From contig CAWIZE010000010.1 in the NCBI GenBank assembly GCA_963840545.1, positions 372,001-436,000 of the forward strand: DNA of 64,000 bases. Direction: 5' to 3'. Source of the DNA: JAKAWQ01 sp963840545 (GTDB taxonomy: Bacteria > Pseudomonadota > Alphaproteobacteria > Acetobacterales > Acetobacteraceae). How positions within the stretch are numbered: position 1 is the stretch's first letter; every line of letters starts with the position of its first letter. This document shows, piece after piece, positions 7,118 to 15,666 of the stretch. The notes under the pieces were generated by a model. The model was not told the origin of the DNA. It did no database searches and saw nothing but the letters and a program-made list of their open reading frames with translations. Both the position numbers and the translations under genes were made by a program.

Positions 7118-10100
7118 TCAGGCGGAACGAGCGGAGCGCTCCGCCACCAGCCCACCGATCATCCCGTGCAGGCGCTCGGCGGTGCGGCCCCTGTCGCGCG
7201 CCGCGAGCCACTCGGCGGCGGCGGCCTGGAGAAGGCGGCGCCGCTCCGTCGCGCCGAGCAGGGCGGCAAGCTCATCGGCGAGCCGCGCCGGATCCTCGGG
7301 CGTGAGCCAGCCGACCGCGCCTCCCGCCTCCTCGAAGAGCGGCACCCGCGTCGCCGCGACCGGCACCAGCGAGGCGAGCGCGACGCGGAGCGCGGCGCTC
7401 GCCGAATCCTCGCTCTGCCGGTAGGGCAGAGCGATCAGGTCGCAGCCGCGCAACAGCGCGCCGATGCGCTCGCGCGGCAGGAAATCCGTCAGCCACTCGA
7501 TCCGCCCGGCGACGCCGAGCTCCTCGGCGAGCGCGCGGCAGCGCACGATCTCGGAAGCGGACTCGGGGTTCGGATAGCGCGCATTGACGAGGCGAAGCCT
7601 GAGCCCGGGCCAGCCCTCGGCGAGCCGTGCCGAGGCGGCGATCAGATCGGCGATTCCCTTGTGCGGCAGGAAGAATCCATGGCAGCCGATCAACACGTCG
7701 TCGCCCGGCGCGAGCGCCCGCGCAAACGGCGCGGCGTCCGGCGCGTCCGCCCCGAGCGGCAGCAGCGCGAGATTCTCAAGACGCCGCGCGCCGGCGCCGA
7801 GCCGGTTCATGTCCGAGAGCCGATGCACCAGCACGCGCGCGGCACCCGCAAGCGCCGCGATGAGCCCCGCCAGCTCCGCCTCGGGGAGGCTGAAGAAGTC
7901 CTCGAGGCTGTGCAGCAGGACCACGACCGTGCGCCCGCCGAGCCTGGGGTCCGTGAGCAGGGCACGGAGCGCCGGCCACGAGATCAGGCCGGGCTGGTGG
8001 CTGACGAACACCGCCTCGGGATCCTCGCGGGAGATTGCGCGGGCAAGCTCGGCCATGCTCTCCGCGACCCCGGCCCGCCAGGCGATGCGCACGCCCGGCC
8101 GGCCGCGCCCGGGCACCGCGACCGGCGTGCGATCGTCGCAGAGGATGACGGTATCCTCGGACCAGAACCGGCTGCGCTGGAGCAGGCTTTCGGAATAGGC
8201 GGCGATCCCGCAAGGCACGTCCCAGCTGCTCACCCAGGCCGTGCGGAAGCGGTAAGGTCCGGGATCGAGCAAGAGCGCGGTCGCGGCCGCGGCGATGCGG
8301 TCGGTCCAGGCGGCGCGGTCGGCGGCCCGCGCCGCCGCCCGGCGCGCGGCGGCGGTCCGGCGCGCGATCGCTTCGCGGCAGGCCGGATCGCGGATCTCGC
8401 GGAGTGCGGCCACCAGGTCGTCCTCGTCCGGCTCGGCCCAGAGCCCGTGCGGCACCGAAACGTGGCTCGCGGCGGGGCCGAAGCGCCAGGAGATCAGCCG
8501 CGCCTCCGCCCCGCCGCAGAAATCCTGGTGGCCCCCGAAGCCCGTCACGATCAGCGGAATCCCGGCCGCCATCGCTTCGAGCGCGGGCAGGTTGAACCCC
8601 TCCCCGCGCGTCGGCAGCACCATCGCGTCCGCCTCCGCGTAGAGCGCCAGCATCTCCTCCTCCGCCACGTCGCGGTTGATCAGCACGATCTCCGGGCACT
8701 CGGGAACGCGGGCGCGGAGATCGGCGATCTGCCGCTCGATCTCGTGGTGAGGGTTGGGGAATGTCTTGATGACGAGCCGCACCGGGTCAGTCAGCCGGAA
8801 GGCGCGCGCGTAGGAAGCGAGCAGCAGGTCCGCGCCCTTGCGCGGGAAGCACGACGAGACATGGAGGAAGGTCGTCGTCCCCGCCGCGCGCGGCGGCCCG
8901 GCCACGCGGTCCGCGCCGAGTGCGGCGAACCGGGCGATGTCGGGGGCCGCGCCCACCGTCCGCACCGGGATGGAAAGGCCGGAATCGATGAGCGCCTTGG
9001 CGACGAAGCGGCTCGGCGCGAGCACGCCCTGGAACCCGCCGACCAGCGTCGCGATCATCGCCGGCGGCAACAGTGTCTCCTCCCAGAACACGAGCCCGAG
9101 GCGGAGATCGAAATCGCCCGCCGGGACATGGATCGGAAAATGCTGGCTGATCGCGACCTCGGGCCCGCTCGGCGGCGCCGGGCGCGCGGCGAGCCGGACC
9201 ATCGCCTCCCGCTCGATGGCGGGAACCTCGTCCAGCCGGCCGGTCGGGACGCCTTCCACCGCCAGCACGCGCACCGCGCCGGGCCGCGCCTCCTCGATGG
9301 CCAGGGCCAGCGTGCGATTGATCGCAGCGAGGCTGTAGGTCTTGTTGATATGGCCGCTCACCGCGAAGCGGAGATGCGCCGCGACCAGGCTCTGCGTGTC
9401 GACGTCCACCGGCGGGCGGGCGCCCGCGGCGGCAAGTGCCGCGACAAGCCGGGGCAGGGCGCGTTCGAGCCGGAACCGCCCGAGTGCCGCCTTCTGGCGC
9501 GCCGCCTGCTCCCGCCGCGCCCCCGGATCGCGGGCGAGATGCAGCATCGCCGCCGCCACCTCGGGCGCCGAGCGCTCGGCGAGCAGCCTTCCCGCCGTGC
9601 CGAGCGTGTAGGGCACGGCGCCGGCGGGCCAGGCGAGCACCGGGACGCCGAAGGCCATCGCCTCGACCAGCGGGATGCCGAACCCCTCATGGGCGCTGAG
9701 CGAGACATAGAGGTCGGCCTCCGCGTACCAGGCGTCGAGCGCCGCGTCCTCGAGCCAGCCGCTCAGCACCACCGCATCGCCCAGCCGGTGCCGCGCGATG
9801 CGCGCCTGGACCTCCGCGGTGTAGCCCTCGCCGCCCGGCTCGCAGCGTCCGACCAGGACGAGCCGGCAGGGGGCGGCGAAATTCGTCCGAAACGCGGCAA
9901 AGGCATCGACCAGGTCGGCCTGGCCCTTCGCCGCGACGACCCGTCCGACGAAGAGGATCGTGAAGGGCTTTCCGGCACATGCCGGCACGGCCTGGGCGGC
10001 GGCGCGGCGCTCCAGCGCCGTCACGTCGAAAAGGATCGGGCATTCCACCGCGACGCCGTATCCTTCCGCCTTGAGATCAAGCAGGTTGAAGGCGCTGTCG

Positions 10101-10876
10101 GCAAGCGCCGCCGCGATGTGCGGGCGCCAGAGCCCGAGCTGCTCGCGGCCCTTCGCCGCATAAGCCTGCGCCCAGGGCACATCGGCGAGCAGCGCCGGCG
10201 GAGTGATGTTGTGATAGACGAGGATTTTCGGCGCCGGAAGTGCCGCGAGGCGGGCGAAGGCGTCGTGTCCCATCGAATGATGGACGACGAGCACATAGTC
10301 CTCGCTTATCGGCAGGTCGTCGATCGTGCGCAGCTCGCCTTCGAGCGCGGGGTCGCGGAACTCGACGAAGATCTCGCTCCGATAGCCGAGATCGCGCAGC
10401 ACCCGGCGCAGCAGCAACATGGCGTTGGTGACGCCGTCGCCGGGGGCGGAGCCGGAATGGAACTGATGGACCGTTCGCCGCCAGGGAGCTTGCGGCGCCG
10501 CGCCGGCCGCCGGGCGGCTCGCGGTGCCGACGCTGTCGAAGCCGCGCCGCAGGGCCTGGCGGACCTCCTCGGCGGCAAAGGCCTGCGCCTTGGCGATCTC
10601 CTCGAGCGCGTTGCGGAGCTCGATGGTGAGGAAGGCGCGGGTGCGGCGCGCCGGCGCGCGCAAAAACGGTCTCACCGCGGCCAGGGCGCGGCGCAGGAAC
10701 CGCCGCCACGCGGGTGGCCGCGGCACGGGAGGAAGAGATCCGGAAGGTGGCGGCCCAGCCGAACGCGGCCCAGCCGAAAGCGACCCAGCCAAATGCGGCT
10801 CAGCCGAAAGCGAGCCCGGGGCGGAGTCGCCGTTCGCCACCGGCTTCAGCGCCACGTCGCGCGAGAGGCGATTCAC
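7118..10876 (-). CDS. Three-module GT4-type glycosyltransferase (1252 aa)
   Basis: A very long glycosyltransferase with three GT-B modules in tandem, probably adding successive sugars to a surface polymer. The C-terminal nucleotide-sugar-binding segment is recognisable at about residues 400 (HEGFGIPLVEAMAFGVPVL) and 760 (GEGFNLPALEAMAAGIPLI); both keep the E-x7-E pattern. A third is near 1150 (YRQSEDSASAALRVALASL), where the pattern is weaker. The GTG at 10874-10876 is preferred because GAGGAGAAA precedes it. Residues 10-45 are low complexity, coded by a 15-bp repeat. It is the last gene of a minus-strand group with an FkbM methyltransferase and another glycosyltransferase. Confidence 0.85.
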   Translation of the reverse strand: MNRLSRDVALKPVANGDSAPGSLSAEPHLAGSLSAGPRSAGPPPSGSLPPVPRPPAWRRFLRRALAAVRPFLRAPARRTRAFLTIELRNALEEIAKAQAFAAEEVRQALRRGFDSVGTASRPAAGAAPQAPWRRTVHQFHSGSAPGDGVTNAMLLLRRVLRDLGYRSEIFVEFRDPALEGELRTIDDLPISEDYVLVVHHSMGHDAFARLAALPAPKILVYHNITPPALLADVPWAQAYAAKGREQLGLWRPHIAAALADSAFNLLDLKAEGYGVAVECPILFDVTALERRAAAQAVPACAGKPFTILFVGRVVAAKGQADLVDAFAAFRTNFAAPCRLVLVGRCEPGGEGYTAEVQARIARHRLGDAVVLSGWLEDAALDAWYAEADLYVSLSAHEGFGIPLVEAMAFGVPVLAWPAGAVPYTLGTAGRLLAERSAPEVAAAMLHLARDPGARREQAARQKAALGRFRLERALPRLVAALAAAGARPPVDVDTQSLVAAHLRFAVSGHINKTYSLAAINRTLALAIEEARPGAVRVLAVEGVPTGRLDEVPAIEREAMVRLAARPAPPSGPEVAISQHFPIHVPAGDFDLRLGLVFWEETLLPPAMIATLVGGFQGVLAPSRFVAKALIDSGLSIPVRTVGAAPDIARFAALGADRVAGPPRAAGTTTFLHVSSCFPRKGADLLLASYARAFRLTDPVRLVIKTFPNPHHEIERQIADLRARVPECPEIVLINRDVAEEEMLALYAEADAMVLPTRGEGFNLPALEAMAAGIPLIVTGFGGHQDFCGGAEARLISWRFGPAASHVSVPHGLWAEPDEDDLVAALREIRDPACREAIARRTAAARRAAARAADRAAWTDRIAAAATALLLDPGPYRFRTAWVSSWDVPCGIAAYSESLLQRSRFWSEDTVILCDDRTPVAVPGRGRPGVRIAWRAGVAESMAELARAISREDPEAVFVSHQPGLISWPALRALLTDPRLGGRTVVVLLHSLEDFFSLPEAELAGLIAALAGAARVLVHRLSDMNRLGAGARRLENLALLPLGADAPDAAPFARALAPGDDVLIGCHGFFLPHKGIADLIAASARLAEGWPGLRLRLVNARYPNPESASEIVRCRALAEELGVAGRIEWLTDFLPRERIGALLRGCDLIALPYRQSEDSASAALRVALASLVPVAATRVPLFEEAGGAVGWLTPEDPARLADELAALLGATERRRLLQAAAAEWLAARDRGRTAERLHGMIGGLVAERSARSA
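10750..10809 (-). repeat. 15-bp coding tandem repeat, four degenerate copies
   Basis: Units at 10750-10764, 10765-10779, 10780-10794 and 10795-10809 vary around gcggcccagccgaaa. They encode the Ser/Ala/Gly/Pro-rich N-terminal tail of the three-module glycosyltransferase, ahead of its first folded domain. Confidence 0.8.
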
Positions 10877-11114
10877 TCTTTCTCCTCGGTCACATCGCGC
10901 CCGGCGGACCACGTGTCGCGGTCCGCCCGGGCATGCCGGCGTTCTATCGTCATGGTTCGCAAATCCCGGTCCGGTCGCGAAGGGCGGCCCTCACCGATAC
11001 CCCGACCTGGAACCCGACGCCAAGGTTTCGTGGTGCCGGGCCAGATGCGCGCACGGCTCGGGCATTTTCATGGCACCCGCCGCGCGATTGTCCGGGCTCC
11101 GGGCAGCACTGCCA

Positions 11115-11978
11115 TTACGAGGGGCGCAGCCTCCGCCGGAGCCACGAAACGATTCCCCGCGCCTCCCCAGGCAGCCCAGGGCCCGCGATCCCGCGGGGGA
11201 AGGGCGTCGATGCGAGCCCGTGCCAAATAGCCTCCGCCGAGGAGCTCTCGGGGGCCGGACGCGGCCGGAGCACGAGGTCATCGACGCAGCGCCGCTCCAT
11301 CAGGTTGCCGAAAACGAACTCGCGGGCATCGGAAAACGCCTCCCCGCCCGCGCCCGAGACCGCGAAGGCGCTCCAGAGGAAGGCGGCGAAGGCCAGCGGG
11401 TTGTGGCCCTGGAGGAGGAGGGTCCAGGAATTGAACTCGAGCAGGATCGTCGGATTCCAGCGCCGGACGAGCGCGCGGGCGCCGGCGAGCACGTTCGGCT
11501 CATAGCCCTCGACGTCGATCTTGACGAGCTCGATGCGCGCCTCGGGCAGGCTCCGCGCGCACCAGTCATCGAGCGTGACGAGCGGCACCGCGGCTCCGGC
11601 AGCGCTCACGAGGGACCAGGGGCCATCGGCGGTCATCGCCACCGTCCCCGCGCCATCCCCCACCGCGGCACCTACCACGGTGCAGGTCCCAACGCCGTTC
11701 TCGCGGAGGTTCCGCTCGAGCAGCCTTACATTCTCGGCCATGGGCTCGAACGCGACGATGCGCGCCCGCGGACAGATCGTCGCGAGGATCAGCGTCGTCA
11801 GCCCGACATTCGCCCCGACATCGAGGATGGTCGCCTCGGGCGGCAAGGCGCCCGCCAGCCGGGCGAGCGGATCGGAGGCGAAGTCCCTGCCGGCGATCGG
11901 GTCGAGATAGGGATCGTGGGCGCCGCGCAGGGTCAGGCGCCGCGCGCCGACGCGGAAGCCGACGACGCGCTCAGCCAT
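11115..11978 (-). CDS. FkbM-family methyltransferase
   Basis: A 287-residue SAM-dependent methyltransferase, likely acting on a sugar hydroxyl of a surface polysaccharide. The SAM-binding glycine loop is ILDVGANVGLTTL near residue 55, followed by the acidic ARIVAFEPM strand and the ELVKIDVEGYEPNVLAG segment diagnostic of FkbM. The start MAERVVGF is chosen because the fold begins right after it; an upstream in-frame start adds only Arg-rich sequence. Its first 46 bases overlap the 3' end of the upstream, frameshifted glycosyltransferase. A 240-bp gap without a recognisable gene separates it from the downstream three-module glycosyltransferase. Confidence 0.85.
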   Translation of the reverse strand: MAERVVGFRVGARRLTLRGAHDPYLDPIAGRDFASDPLARLAGALPPEATILDVGANVGLTTLILATICPRARIVAFEPMAENVRLLERNLRENGVGTCTVVGAAVGDGAGTVAMTADGPWSLVSAAGAAVPLVTLDDWCARSLPEARIELVKIDVEGYEPNVLAGARALVRRWNPTILLEFNSWTLLLQGHNPLAFAAFLWSAFAVSGAGGEAFSDAREFVFGNLMERRCVDDLVLRPRPAPESSSAEAIWHGLASTPFPRGIAGPGLPGEARGIVSWLRRRLRPS

Positions 11979-13442
11979 CCCAGCCGATCCCCGCGCCAGG
12001 GTCCGGCGCCCAGTCCGGCGCCCAGTCCGGCGACGATCGCCTGCGCGCTCACCAGCCACGGCACGGGGCGGAACTCGCGCCCCACCCGCCCGGCCCAAGC
12101 CGCAAGCCCTGGCGGGTCCTCGATCGTCGCCCGGATCGCCCGATAGGCGTCGTGAAGGTTGTCGGGGTCGAAATAGCGCGCGAGCGCCCCGCCCGCCTCG
12201 CGCAGGGAGGGGCGATCCGCGGCGAGGCAGGGCTTGCCGAAGGCGAGGCTCTCGCTCACCGGCAGGCCCCAGCCCTCGGCAAAGGAGGGTAGCAGCGTGA
12301 AGCGGGCGCCGCGATAGAGGGCGGCGACCTCTTCGTCGGTCGGGTCCTCGATCAGCCGGACTTTTCCGCCCAGCCAGTCGGCGTTGACGAGCTGCTGGAT
12401 CAGATCGCCGACCATCCAGCCGACCCTTCCCGCGAAGACGAGCGTCGGCACCCCCTCGGCGGGGCTATCCGCGAGCATCCTGGCCCAGACGCGAACGAGG
12501 AGGAAATGGTTCTTGCGCGGCTCGAGCGTCGAGACGACGAGGGCGTAGCTGCCGGGCGCGGGAAGGTTCCCCGGTGCGGGCGCATCCGCCGGCGTCGCGC
12601 CGAATCCGGTGCCGAGCGGGATCGGCCGCACGGGCGCGGCCAGGCGAACCCCCATGCGCGCGGCCTCGGCCTCGACATCGCCGGCGGTCGCGCCGCAGGT
12701 TGCAAAAACCACCTCCGCAAGTGGGAGCACCGAGGCGAACCAGGCGCGAAACGTCTCGATCACGATGCGCGCGCACCATTCCGGGTGCTGGAGCGGCATG
12801 ACGTCATGCATCAGGACCGCGAGCCGCACGCCGTGGCGCCGGCGGAGCCCGTCGATGAAGGCGGCGTAGTCGGCGCGGTACCAGGGCGAGCCGAGCACCA
12901 GGAAGACATCGCCGGGCGCGAGCAGGGAGCGGAACGCGGGCGAGCCTTCGCGAACCGGCGGCGCCGCCTTCGGGCTCCGCGGCGCGGCGCCACGACGGCG
13001 AGCGAACCGGCGAGGAACCGGCGAGCGAACCGGCGAGCGAACCGGCGAGCGCGCGAAAAGCCACCAGCGCGTCCCGCTCGGCGCGGGCGAGGCCGAGCAC
13101 GCCCTCGCGGACCTCGCGCGGGACGTGGCGCAGCAGGCGATGCAGCGCCCGGCGCGGCGCGCTCGTCGGCGGGAGGACAGGTTCGGAGCTGGGAACTCCG
13201 CCGGCAGGACGCGGGGTTCGGCTCAGGCGGTCGAACAGGTCGGCGACCGCGGCGAAGGGCACGATCTCGACCGGCTCGCGCGCGGAGCCGTAGCGGACGA
13301 AGCGGACCCGGCCGCCGCTCCCATACCCGGCGTCCAGCGCGCGGCCGATCTCGAAGGCGACGCGCTGGATGCCGCTCGGCCGGCGCGCATGCGTCGCATA
13401 GTCGAAGAGGTCATCGACCTCGATCCAGAGCGTCCCCGCCAT
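11933..13442 (-). pseudogene. GT4-family glycosyltransferase, frameshifted
   Basis: The 5' part, from the ATG at 13442, reads MAGTLWIEVDDLFDYATHARR then RPSGIQRVAFEIGRAL, the usual start of a GT4 glycosyltransferase. The 3' part, in another frame, reads SPAFRSLLAPGDVFLVLGSP, STLEPRKNHFLL, and FAEGWGLPVSESLAFGKPCL with the E-x7-E motif. The two are joined by a net +1 shift somewhere between about 12960 and 13050, inside or next to a 12-bp tandem repeat in which one unit has only 11 bases. The intact protein would be about 500 residues. A second short repeat (GLGAGLGAG, 12001-12035) lies near the C-terminus. It could be a true pseudogene, a variable gene, or a sequence error. Confidence 0.75.
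13003..13049 (-). repeat. 12-bp tandem repeat with one 11-bp unit
   Basis: Units of cgaaccggcgag lie at 13003-13014, 13026-13037 and 13038-13049; the unit at 13015-13025 lacks one base. The array encodes AGSL repeats in the glycosyltransferase and coincides with its loss of frame. Confidence 0.85.
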
Positions 13443-13454
13443 CAGCCAAGCAAG

Positions 13455-13572
13455 GTCATGTCAATCTGCAAGGGGCTCCGCCCCTTGCCCGGGTCCCCAT
13501 CCCCGCCAGGCCTCGGACCCCCGTGCTTTGTGCCGCGCAGCGCATTTGGGGGGTCCAGGGGCCCAGCCCCGT
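13455..13572. repeat. Dispersed intergenic repeat, copy B
   Basis: This is the reverse-orientation relative of the segment at 6994-7075, sharing the hairpin ggggctgggcccctgg, the core gcgctgcgcggcacaaa and the flanking ggaccccc. An additional hairpin (aaggggctccgcccctt) lies at its left end. It fills the gap between the frameshifted glycosyltransferase start and the GST stop. Confidence 0.7.
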
Positions 13573-13574
13573 GG

Positions 13575-14201
13575 TCAGCGGAGCGCGACCGCGAGGCCCC
13601 GCGCCACGCCCGGCCGCGCCGTCATCCTGGCGTACCAGCCCCCGACATTGGGGAAGTCGGCAAAATCGACCTTGTGCCGCTCATGCCGCCAGGCCCAGCC
13701 GAGGATCGCGAAATCGGCGATCGAGAGCTCGCCCGCGAAATAGGGCACCTCCGCGAGCCGGCGCTCCATCACCGCATAGAGCCGCCGCGTCTCCTTCATG
13801 TAGCGCGCGAGCCCGTAAGCGCGGTCGGCCGCGTTCTCGACCTGGAGGAAATGATGCACCTGCCCGGGGAAGGGCCCGAAGCTGCCCATCTGGAACATCA
13901 GCCACTCAAGCACCGGCACCTGGCCGCCGAGGTCCGCGGGCCAGAATTTTCCGCTCTTCGCGCCGAGATAGATGAGGATCGCCCCCGATTCGAAGACGCT
14001 GATCGGCTTCCCGCCGGGGCCGTCGGGATCGATGATCGCGGGGATCTTGTTGTTCGGGCTGATCTTGAGAAAGGCCGGATCGAACTGCTGATCCTTGGTG
14101 ATATCGACCACCTTGACGGTGTAGGGGAGGCCCATCTCCTCCAATGCGACGCTGATCTTGCGGCCGTTCGGCGTATCGAAAGTAAAAAGCTCGATCGGCA
14201 T
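13575..14201 (-). CDS. Glutathione S-transferase, nu-class (YghU/YfcG-like)
   Basis: A 208-residue glutathione transferase-like protein. The thioredoxin-fold N-terminal domain starts IELFTFDTPNGRKISVALEE, with the T-P-N-G-R-K pattern of the Nu class (E. coli YfcG), which acts mainly as a disulfide-bond reductase. The cis-Pro segment NNKIPAIIDPDGPGGKP and the FESGAILIYLG helix bind glutathione. The helical C-terminal half ends with ELSIADFAILGWAW. It is soluble and cytoplasmic. It lies 10 bp downstream of gatB on the same strand and might be read through from the gat operon, although the function is unrelated. Confidence 0.85.
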   Translation of the reverse strand: MPIELFTFDTPNGRKISVALEEMGLPYTVKVVDITKDQQFDPAFLKISPNNKIPAIIDPDGPGGKPISVFESGAILIYLGAKSGKFWPADLGGQVPVLEWLMFQMGSFGPFPGQVHHFLQVENAADRAYGLARYMKETRRLYAVMERRLAEVPYFAGELSIADFAILGWAWRHERHKVDFADFPNVGGWYARMTARPGVARGLAVALR

Positions 14202-14211
14202 CCGGATCCCC

Positions 14212-15666
14212 TTACGACAGTTTCTTTTTCAGAACGTCATTGACGAGCGCCGGGTTGCCCTTGCCGGCCATCGCCTTCATCACCTGGCCGACGAAGAAGC
14301 CAAAGAGTTTTTCTTTCCCTGCCTTGTATTCGGCCACCTTGCCCGCCTCGCGCGCGAGCACCGCGTCCACCGCCTGCTCGATCGCCCCCGTGTCGGTCAC
14401 CTGGCGCAGCCCGAGGCGCTCCACCACGGCGCGCGGCCCCTCTCCGCTCCGCTCCATCTCCTCGATCACGTCCTTCGCGATGCGCGCGTTGATCGTGCCG
14501 TCCTCGATCAGGTCGAGGAGCGCGCCGCTCACCGGCGCCGAGAAAGTCGAGGCCGTCGAGAACGTCTCGCCCACGCGGTTCAGCGCCGCCGAGAGATCGC
14601 CGAGCATGAAGTTGGCGACCGTCTTGGCCCGCCGTCCTTCAGCCAGAGCCTCGAAATAATCGGCAGTGCCGGCCTCGGCGACGAGCAGCGCCGCATCGTA
14701 GGCGGCGAGGTCGTAATCGGCCATGAACCGCGCCTTCTTCGCATCCGGAAGCTCCGGGAGCTTTTCCTTCAGGGCCGCGATCCAGGCTTCCTCGAGCACC
14801 AGCGGGACGAGGTCGGGGTCGGGGAAGTAGCGATAATCATGCGCCTCCTCCTTGCTCCGCATGCCGCGGGTTTCGCCGCGCGCGGGATCGAAGAGCCGCG
14901 TCTCCTGCTCGACCGTGCCGCCATCCTCCCACACGCCCACCTGCCGCCGCGCCTCGGCCTCCACCGCCAGCATGACGAAGCGCACCGAATTGACGTTCTT
15001 GACCTCGCAGCGCGTGCGGAAGCCCTCGCCCGGACGGCGCACCGAAACGTTGACGTCGGCGCGGAGCGAGCCCTCCTCCATGTTGCCGTCGCAGGTGCCG
15101 AGATAGCGCAGGATCGTCCTGAGCTTGCGCAAATAGGCGCCGGCCTCCTCGGGGCTGCTGATGTCCGGCTCGCTCACGATCTCCATCAGGGGTACGCCGG
15201 CGCGGTTGAGGTCGATATAGGATTTCGTGGGATGCTGGTCGTGCAGCGATTTTCCCGCATCCTGCTCGAGATGCAGCCTTGTGATGCCGATCTCCTTGCT
15301 GCTGCCGTCGGGAAGCTCGATCGCGAGACTTCCTTCACCAACAATCGGGTGCGCGTACTGGCTGATCTGGTACCCGGCGGGGAGATCGGCGTAGAAATAA
15401 TTCTTCCGATCGAACCGGCTCCAGAGATGGATCTTTGCCGCGAGCCCGAGCCCGGTGCGCACCGCCTGGGCCACGCATTCGCGGTTGATGACCGGGAGCA
15501 TGCCGGGGAAGGCCGCATCGACCAGGCTCACCTGGCTGTTGGGCGGGGCGCCGAATGCGGTCGCCGCACCGCTGAAGAGCTTGGAATTGCTGATGACCTG
15601 GGCGTGGACCTCGAGCCCGACAACGACTTCCCAGGTCCCCTCGCGGCCCTCGATCCGGTAGGTCAT
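14212..15666 (-). CDS. gatB: Asp/Glu-tRNA amidotransferase subunit B
   Basis: The tRNA-binding and kinase subunit of GatCAB, which converts Glu-tRNA(Gln) or Asp-tRNA(Asn) to the amide form. At 484 residues it has the usual length. Family marks include VVVGLEVHAQV at the start, FDRKNYFYADLPAGYQISQY, RLHLEQDAGKS, and the YqeY-like tail ending KGNPALVNDVLKKKLS. Its start overlaps the gatA stop by 4 bases (ATGA), so the two are translationally coupled. The order gatC-gatA-gatB on the minus strand is the standard operon. Confidence 0.97.
   Translation of the reverse strand: MTYRIEGREGTWEVVVGLEVHAQVISNSKLFSGAATAFGAPPNSQVSLVDAAFPGMLPVINRECVAQAVRTGLGLAAKIHLWSRFDRKNYFYADLPAGYQISQYAHPIVGEGSLAIELPDGSSKEIGITRLHLEQDAGKSLHDQHPTKSYIDLNRAGVPLMEIVSEPDISSPEEAGAYLRKLRTILRYLGTCDGNMEEGSLRADVNVSVRRPGEGFRTRCEVKNVNSVRFVMLAVEAEARRQVGVWEDGGTVEQETRLFDPARGETRGMRSKEEAHDYRYFPDPDLVPLVLEEAWIAALKEKLPELPDAKKARFMADYDLAAYDAALLVAEAGTADYFEALAEGRRAKTVANFMLGDLSAALNRVGETFSTASTFSAPVSGALLDLIEDGTINARIAKDVIEEMERSGEGPRAVVERLGLRQVTDTGAIEQAVDAVLAREAGKVAEYKAGKEKLFGFFVGQVMKAMAGKGNPALVNDVLKKKLS

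Noticed and set aside
7067..11230. A 1387-codon open frame on the plus strand opposite the three-module glycosyltransferase
   Set aside because: Composition is Arg/Gly/Glu-rich with no domain, and it mirrors a well-supported gene on the minus strand. Long antisense frames are expected at this GC content; the same applies to plus frames at 51176-54748 and 14158-15780.
13003..13049. CRISPR-like array
   Set aside because: The units are 12 bp and adjacent with no spacers, and they lie within a coding gene; no cas genes are present anywhere in the window.
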